Source: Faecalibacterium hattorii
Lineage (GTDB): Bacteria; Bacillota; Clostridia; Oscillospirales; Ruminococcaceae
DNA: 64,000 nt
Direction of reading: 5' to 3'
Assembly (NCBI RefSeq): GCF_003287455.1
Contig: NZ_PRLC01000004.1
Span: 62,001-126,000 of the forward strand
In this document: positions 59,602 to 64,000 of the stretch, one piece after another
Layout of the letters: every line of letters begins with the position of its first letter
Position numbering within the stretch: position 1 is the stretch's first letter
Made by a program: the position numbers and the translations under genes
The notes under the pieces: generated by a model
The model's input: only the letters and a program-made list of their open reading frames with translations
What the model was told of the DNA's origin: nothing
Databases searched by the model: none

Positions 59602-59659
59602 CATGCCAAGGGCTCCCCTATCAGGGGAGCTGGCACGCGAAGCGTGACTGAGAGGTTTA
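59602..59659 (-). repeat. Dispersed hairpin repeat, copy C
   Basis: On the minus strand: AAACCTCTCAGTCACGCTTC, then TGCCAGCTCCCCTGATAGGGGAGC and CTTGGCATG. The block order is the same as in copies A and B. Its edge overlaps the stop codon of the U32 gene (59657-59659). Confidence 0.7.
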
Positions 59660-61726
59660 ATTCGTTCCTTTGAAATAAAGCCCGCGGGTGAAGTCGCCCT
59701 CAAAGGGGGCGTGCTGGCGGATGGCGTCCAGAATCGCCGCCGCTTCCTCCCGCGTTTCCAGCGTGAAATAAGCCACGCCGTAGTCCACCGTCAGAGCACC
59801 GGGCTTGTCTCCCATATAAATAGGTACGGGATTGTAGATGGTCCGCACGCCCATGCCGCACCGCACCGGGAACTTTTTGGCCTTGCGGTCGGTCAACACG
59901 CCGGTCTTGTCGCAGTGGGCGCAGTCGTGGATGTTCTGCAGCGGGCACGCGCGGGTGACCATCAGCGGCATATGGCCGTAGATGAGGACGCCCGTGGGCA
60001 CCGGCTTGCCGTTTTTCGTCGGCGCAATGGTGGAAATATCGCTGTCCTTGACTTCCGGCAGGATCAAGATCGAGTCAAGGCCGTGGTCGGCATAGAACTG
60101 GGCCGACAGGTCGTTGGTCACATTCAGGCCGAAGCCGCCGGAGAGGGGCAGCCCCCTGCACAGCCGCAGGTGGGCGATGTTGCCGGCCTCGTACCCGGCA
60201 AACCCGGCGTCCTGCGTGGCCGCGATGCGGCGGGCCGTGTCCGCTTCCAGCGCGCCGAACATGACGCGGGGCAGCTCCAAGATGGTCTTGCTCCGCCACT
60301 CGCGGGGGACCCGGTCGGCCTGTGCGATGGGCAGGATCAGGTACTCGATGCCGGAAAGGGCCCGCTCCGGCACCTGATCCCAGTGCTCGAACCGGGCGCG
60401 GAGGGTGCGGTGGGGCGGCAGGGTGCGCAGGGGCAGCGGAGGCAGGGTGACCTCGTTCACCGGCCACGGGTGCAGGACCTCGCGCTTCTGCTGGAGGCCT
60501 TCCAGCGCGGTGCGGCGCAGCTCGTTGACGGCGCTGCCCGGCACGAACCACGGCCCGCCGTCCATTTCCACGTCGATTTTCTCCACCGCGAAGGGGGTGC
60601 CGCCCGTCTTGGACAGGCTGCGCTGCAAGCTCTCGGTGGGGTCGGTGCGGGCGGGCTGAGGCTCGGCGTCGCCGTAGGCAAAGGCGCGGTTGCCCTCGTC
60701 GTCGGTGACGGTCAGCTTCTCGCCGCCCTCCTCGATCTCCAGCTTCATCTGCACCGGCACGCGGGAGCGCTCGCGGCGGTAGAGTTCCCGCAGGGCGGGC
60801 AGGGTCTTCTTGGTCAGCTCTGCGTCGGCCTCGCTGCGGACGCCGAACATGGTGCCGTCGATCTTCCCATCCAGATAGCCGGAGGTGAAGCCCGAACGGC
60901 TGAAGGCATTTTTCAACAGGTCCCGGTCGTAGGCACGGCCCTCGCGGCCCGCCAGACAGGCGCTGACCGCAGCGGCCACGTACTCCGGTGTGCGGAGGCG
61001 GCCCTCGATCTTGGCCGAGGCCACCCCGATGGCTTGGAGCTTGTCCAGCTTGTCGATGACCGAGTTATCCTTGAGGGACAGGTGGTGCAGACGGCCCGGC
61101 TTGCCCTCCGGCAGGGCGTTGGCCTCAAAGGGCAGACGGCAGGGCCCCGCACAGGAGCCGCGGTTGCCGCTCCGTCCGCCGAGGAAGGCCGACATATAGC
61201 ACTGGCCGCTGACGCACATGCACAGCGCACCGTGGACGAAGCACTCCGTCTCGATGCCGCAGTTCTTGGTGATGTGCTCCACTTCGGGCAGGCTCAGCTC
61301 GCGGGCCAGCACCACGCGGGTGAAGCCCAGCTCCTTCAGCTCCAGCGCGCCCTGTAAGGTGTGGACGCTCATCTGGGTGGAGCCGTGGCGGGGCAGCCGG
61401 GGTGCGATCTGCCCGATGAGCTGGGCCACCGCAAGGTCTTGGCAGATGACGGCATCCGCCCCGCTTTCGGCCACGGCCCGCACGGCATCGGCCAGTTGGG
61501 CCAGCTCGCCGCCGTAGACGGTGGTGTTCAGCGCCACATGCACCTTGACCCCCCGCACATGGCAGAAGCGGACGGCCTCTTTCAGGCTGTCCGCCGTAAA
61601 ATTTCCCGCGCCGGTGCGGGCGTTGAAGCCCGCAAAGCCCAGATACACGGCGTCCGCCCCGCTGAACACAGCGGCACGGAGCATCTCTTCACTGCCCACC
61701 GGGGCAAGGATCTCAATCTTCGGCAT
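59657..61726 (-). CDS. U32-family protein (DUF3656-containing), probable RNA hydroxylation factor
   Basis: A 689-residue protein of the U32 family. The TIM-barrel part has EILAPVGSEEMLRAAVFSGADAVYLG; the cysteine motif region is ECFVHGALCMCVSGQCYMS followed by GNRGSCAGPCRLPF, which together with later Cys residues (PLQNIHDCAHCDK) can hold an iron-sulfur cluster. E. coli relatives (RlhA, TrhP) are needed for cytidine hydroxylation in 23S rRNA and uridine hydroxylation in tRNA, and the old label peptidase is doubtful. The middle carries the DUF3656-like insert. The start overlaps zapA by 14 bases. Confidence 0.9.
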   Translation of the reverse strand: MPKIEILAPVGSEEMLRAAVFSGADAVYLGFAGFNARTGAGNFTADSLKEAVRFCHVRGVKVHVALNTTVYGGELAQLADAVRAVAESGADAVICQDLAVAQLIGQIAPRLPRHGSTQMSVHTLQGALELKELGFTRVVLARELSLPEVEHITKNCGIETECFVHGALCMCVSGQCYMSAFLGGRSGNRGSCAGPCRLPFEANALPEGKPGRLHHLSLKDNSVIDKLDKLQAIGVASAKIEGRLRTPEYVAAAVSACLAGREGRAYDRDLLKNAFSRSGFTSGYLDGKIDGTMFGVRSEADAELTKKTLPALRELYRRERSRVPVQMKLEIEEGGEKLTVTDDEGNRAFAYGDAEPQPARTDPTESLQRSLSKTGGTPFAVEKIDVEMDGGPWFVPGSAVNELRRTALEGLQQKREVLHPWPVNEVTLPPLPLRTLPPHRTLRARFEHWDQVPERALSGIEYLILPIAQADRVPREWRSKTILELPRVMFGALEADTARRIAATQDAGFAGYEAGNIAHLRLCRGLPLSGGFGLNVTNDLSAQFYADHGLDSILILPEVKDSDISTIAPTKNGKPVPTGVLIYGHMPLMVTRACPLQNIHDCAHCDKTGVLTDRKAKKFPVRCGMGVRTIYNPVPIYMGDKPGALTVDYGVAYFTLETREEAAAILDAIRQHAPFEGDFTRGLYFKGTN

Positions 61727-62126
61727 TCTGTTCTCCCTGTTTCTCCTGCTCGGCCTTTTCGCGGCTCTGCTCCTTGGCCTTCATCCGGGCCAACTGCTCC
61801 CGCAGGGCCGCATTTTCGCGCCGGAGCGTCTCATTTTCCGCCTTGGCCTTGTCCTCGGCCAGTTTGGCGCGGGCTGCGTCCGCGATGTAATCTTGGATCT
61901 GGCCGCGCATGTTCTCGGCGCTGCCGGTGCTCTTTTTGTACTCGTCCAGATAATCCATGGCGCAGAACACCGCCGCTTTGGTCACCGAAAGGTTTTCGTT
62001 GCCGTCCAGCAGCTTTGCGATATCCTCATCCAGCTTCTTGGCCAGAGAGGTGATATACGTTTCCGAATCCGTCGTTGCGATCGCGTAGGGCGCGCCCGCA
62101 ATGTTCACTCGTACTTTATTAACCAT
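61713..62126 (-). CDS. zapA: Cell division protein ZapA
   Basis: A 137-residue protein. The N-terminal ZapA domain reads VNKVRVNIAGAPYAIATTDSETYITSLAKKLDEDI, with AAVFCAMDYLDEYKKS; a long C-terminal coiled coil (ENETLRRENAALREQLARMKAK) follows. It cross-links FtsZ filaments at the division site. The ATG at 62126 has SD GTGAGG. It heads the operon with the U32 gene, dut and maf. Confidence 0.92.
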   Translation of the reverse strand: MVNKVRVNIAGAPYAIATTDSETYITSLAKKLDEDIAKLLDGNENLSVTKAAVFCAMDYLDEYKKSTGSAENMRGQIQDYIADAARAKLAEDKAKAENETLRRENAALREQLARMKAKEQSREKAEQEKQGEQNAED

Positions 62127-62447
62127 CGTATCCTCACTTTGCGCACTGCGCAGTTCCGGCACGGCGGGCGTGTTTCGAATTTCCCGGTTTTTCGGAGCCA
62201 TTTTCGGGATTTTCGGGCACAAACCCGTCCGCGCCCGAAAACCGGAGCGCGGCTTTTTCGTTCTCAGCGGAATTTCTCGACGAATTGCCACGCCGCCACC
62301 GTTCTCCCCCGGCTGCGGCACAGTCCGCTTTCTTCTTATTATAATATAAAAGCAGCGCAAGAAAAAGTGCTAAATCCGAATTTTCAGCAGATTTGTCAGA
62401 AAGATGGAGCCAAAAATAGCAGTAACGGCAAAAATTGGCTCTTTTCC
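62127..62447. other. Intergenic region upstream of zapA
   Basis: No gene is seen. It holds three copies of TTTTCGG/TTTTTCGG and a GC-rich stem (CCGCGC / GCGCGG, 62230-62255 region) followed on the plus strand by CTTTTTCG. A TATAAT on the minus strand (62343-62338) lacks a good -35 and may be the zapA promoter. Confidence 0.4.
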
Positions 62448-62476
62448 TTGCATTCACGCCCGGAACTGATTATAAT
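62448..62476 (+). promoter_or_regulatory. Promoter of glgP
   Basis: TTGCAT (62448-62453), 17 bases, TATAAT (62471-62476). The early leader has a hairpin AGCAGGG (62490-62496) / CCCTGCT (62518-62524). Confidence 0.8.
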
Positions 62477-62577
62477 GATATCGTTATGCAGCAGGGCTGA
62501 GGGAAAGAGGAGAGGTTCCCTGCTACGTTAAAATTCAAAAACAGCACCTAAGTGAGTGTGCGGATAGGAGTTCCTTT

Positions 62578-64000
62578 ATGACTACGAAAGAATTTGCAAA
62601 AATTCTTCAGGACAAGCTGACCAGCGAGTACGGCGTGGATCTGAGCGTTGCTTCCAACCAGCAGATCTATCGTTCCCTCGCTTTGATCTGCCGCCAGATG
62701 ATGAGCGAGAACCACAAAAAGTTCCAGTCCAAGGCCATTGGCACCGGTGCCAAGCAGGTTTATTACCTGTGTATGGAGTTTCTGATGGGCCGCAGCCTGA
62801 AAGTGAGCCTGTTCAACCTCGGTCTGAACGATGTAGCCCAGCAGGCACTGGCCGCTGCGGACATCAGCATTGACAGCATCTATGAGGAAGAGCCGGATGC
62901 AGGTCTGGGCAACGGCGGCTTGGGCCGTCTGGCTGCCTGCTATCTGGACGGCATGGCCACCACCGGCATCTGCGGCACCGGCTACTCCATCCTGTACGAG
63001 TACGGCATCTTCAAGCAGAAGATCGTGGACGGCTGGCAGCAGGAGCGCGCTGACAACTGGCTGCCCGGCGGTCAGGTCTGGCTGAAGAGCCACCCCGATC
63101 AGGCCATCGAGGTCCGCTTTGACGGCGAGATCCACGAGAACTGGGATCACGGCTTCCACTATATCCAGCACACCAACTACAACAGCGTCATGGCTGTCCC
63201 CTCTGATATGTATGTGCAGGGCTACGACGGCAAGGGCGTCGCCAAGCTGCGCCTGTGGCAGGCAAAGGCCCCGGACTTCGATATGTCCAGCTTCTCTCTG
63301 GGCAACTACAACACCGCGATGAGCAAGAACGCCAACGCGGAGCTGATTTCCAAGGTCCTGTACCCCAACGATAACCACGTCGAGGGCAAGATCCTGCGTC
63401 TGCGCCAGCAGTACTTCCTGTCTGCCGCTTCCATCGGCGATATCGTCCAGAACCACCTGTCCACCTACGGCACGCTGGAGAATCTGGGCGACAAGGTCGC
63501 CATCCAGTTGAACGATACCCACCCGACCCTCGCCATCCCCGAAATGATGCGCATCCTGCTGGACGAGTGCGGCTTCGACTGGGACAAGAGCTTCGCTATC
63601 TGCCAGAAGGTCTTCGCCTATACCAACCACACCGTCATGGCCGAGGCTCTGGAGAAGTGGAATGTGGACATCTTCAAGATGACCCTGCCCCGCATCTATC
63701 AGATCGTGGTCGAGATGAACCGCCGCGCCCGCGAGGAGCTGGAGAAGGCCTTCCCCGGCGACGAGGGCAAGATCAACTATATGGCCCTGATCGGCGACAA
63801 TCAGGTGCGCATGGCCAACATCTGCGCCTACACCGCCAACAGCATCAACGGCGTCTCCAAGCTGCACAGCGAAATCATCAAGGAGAGCGTCTTCCACGAT
63901 TACTATCTGTTCAAGCCGCAGGCCTTCAAGAACGTGACCAACGGCATCGCTTACCGCCGCTGGCTGCTGGCCTCCAACCCGGAGCTGTGCAAGCTGCTGG
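62578..64000 (+). CDS. glgP: Glycogen/starch phosphorylase (partial, C-terminus beyond window)
   Basis: The first 474 residues of a glycogen phosphorylase, which releases glucose 1-phosphate from alpha-1,4-glucans. Seen are YYLCMEFLMGRSL, EEEPDAGLGNGGLGRLAACYLD, VAIQLNDTHPTLAIPEMMRIL, AYTNHTVMAEALEKW and KNVTNGIAYRRWL. The PLP-lysine motif would lie beyond the window end. SD AGGAG; own promoter 100 bases upstream. Its product feeds the phosphohexomutase encoded at 6230. Confidence 0.97.
   Translation, partial: MTTKEFAKILQDKLTSEYGVDLSVASNQQIYRSLALICRQMMSENHKKFQSKAIGTGAKQVYYLCMEFLMGRSLKVSLFNLGLNDVAQQALAAADISIDSIYEEEPDAGLGNGGLGRLAACYLDGMATTGICGTGYSILYEYGIFKQKIVDGWQQERADNWLPGGQVWLKSHPDQAIEVRFDGEIHENWDHGFHYIQHTNYNSVMAVPSDMYVQGYDGKGVAKLRLWQAKAPDFDMSSFSLGNYNTAMSKNANAELISKVLYPNDNHVEGKILRLRQQYFLSAASIGDIVQNHLSTYGTLENLGDKVAIQLNDTHPTLAIPEMMRILLDECGFDWDKSFAICQKVFAYTNHTVMAEALEKWNVDIFKMTLPRIYQIVVEMNRRAREELEKAFPGDEGKINYMALIGDNQVRMANICAYTANSINGVSKLHSEIIKESVFHDYYLFKPQAFKNVTNGIAYRRWLLASNPELCKLL

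Noticed and set aside
62127-62340. Possible 6S RNA next to zapA, as in enterobacteria
   Set aside because: I cannot draw the long helix with central bubble of 6S RNA, and the region has only short GC hairpins.
62548-63897. 449-codon minus frame opposite glycogen phosphorylase
   Set aside because: It is the antisense shadow of an unmistakable GlgP; its product has no recognisable domain.

Overview
The window is a gene-dense stretch of a GC-rich Firmicute chromosome. The ribosome binding sites are strong AGGAGG types, the promoters are sigma-A like, and the gene content is typical of Clostridia (mreBCD, cdaA-cdaR, gdpP, RNase J, a BMP-family nucleoside transporter, lipoproteins with Ser/Ala-rich linkers). 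The overall look fits Oscillospiraceae/Ruminococcaceae and resembles Faecalibacterium; this placement is inference from protein character, not a database match. Nothing looks like a prophage, a complete IS element, a CRISPR array, a tRNA or an rRNA.

Layout. 1-6.1 kb (minus): operon ispDF-cdaA-cdaR-FAD oxidoreductase-xpaC, making isoprenoid precursors and cyclic di-AMP. 6.2-8.4 kb: phosphohexose mutase and a DUF6514 protein. 8.4-11.7 kb: YifB/ComM ATPase, small accessory genes and a RelE-type toxin-antitoxin pair. 11.7-15.2 kb: trkA-trkH potassium uptake, then a repeat-rich leader before an MFS exporter (15.3-16.4 kb). 16.5-25.6 kb: nucleoside salvage block (pyrimidine phosphorylase, BMP-type ABC importer, cytidine deaminase, purine phosphorylase), interrupted by an AT-richer patch with a GNAT gene and a RelB/YoeB pair. 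25.6-31.5 kb: M23 cell-wall peptidase, RluA pseudouridine synthase, the RNase P RNA gene, NAD synthetase. 31.5-37.7 kb: LCP ligase, lipoprotein, phosphopentomutase, pyruvate kinase, luxS. 37.7-46.6 kb (minus): rplI, dnaB, tilS, hpt, ftsH, two tail-anchored proteins of unknown role, HAD phosphatase. 46.6-52 kb: RNase J, GdpP, UDP-galactopyranose mutase. 52-53.5 kb: RNase HI coupled to a degenerate MnmA-like protein, and methylglyoxal synthase. 53.6-62.1 kb: elongasome operon mreB-mreC-mreD-mrdA and the operon zapA-U32 protein-dut-maf. From 62.6 kb: glycogen phosphorylase, running off the end.

Themes. Cyclic di-AMP synthesis (CdaA/CdaR), breakdown (GdpP) and a class of target (TrkA/TrkH) all lie here. 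The nucleoside genes form one pathway from uptake through deamination and phosphorolysis to pentose-phosphate isomerisation (deoB). The most unusual points are: two divergent promoters that share one palindromic -35 hexamer (rnpB and an RluA gene); a MnmA-derived protein that has lost its active site but is translationally coupled to RNase HI; two consecutive tail-anchored proteins, one with a HEPN-like motif and one with four acidic-x-T-R-V motifs; an IspD-IspF fusion that still carries a ribosome binding site at the join; and a leader with a terminator and an SD-overlapping hairpin upstream of an exporter.
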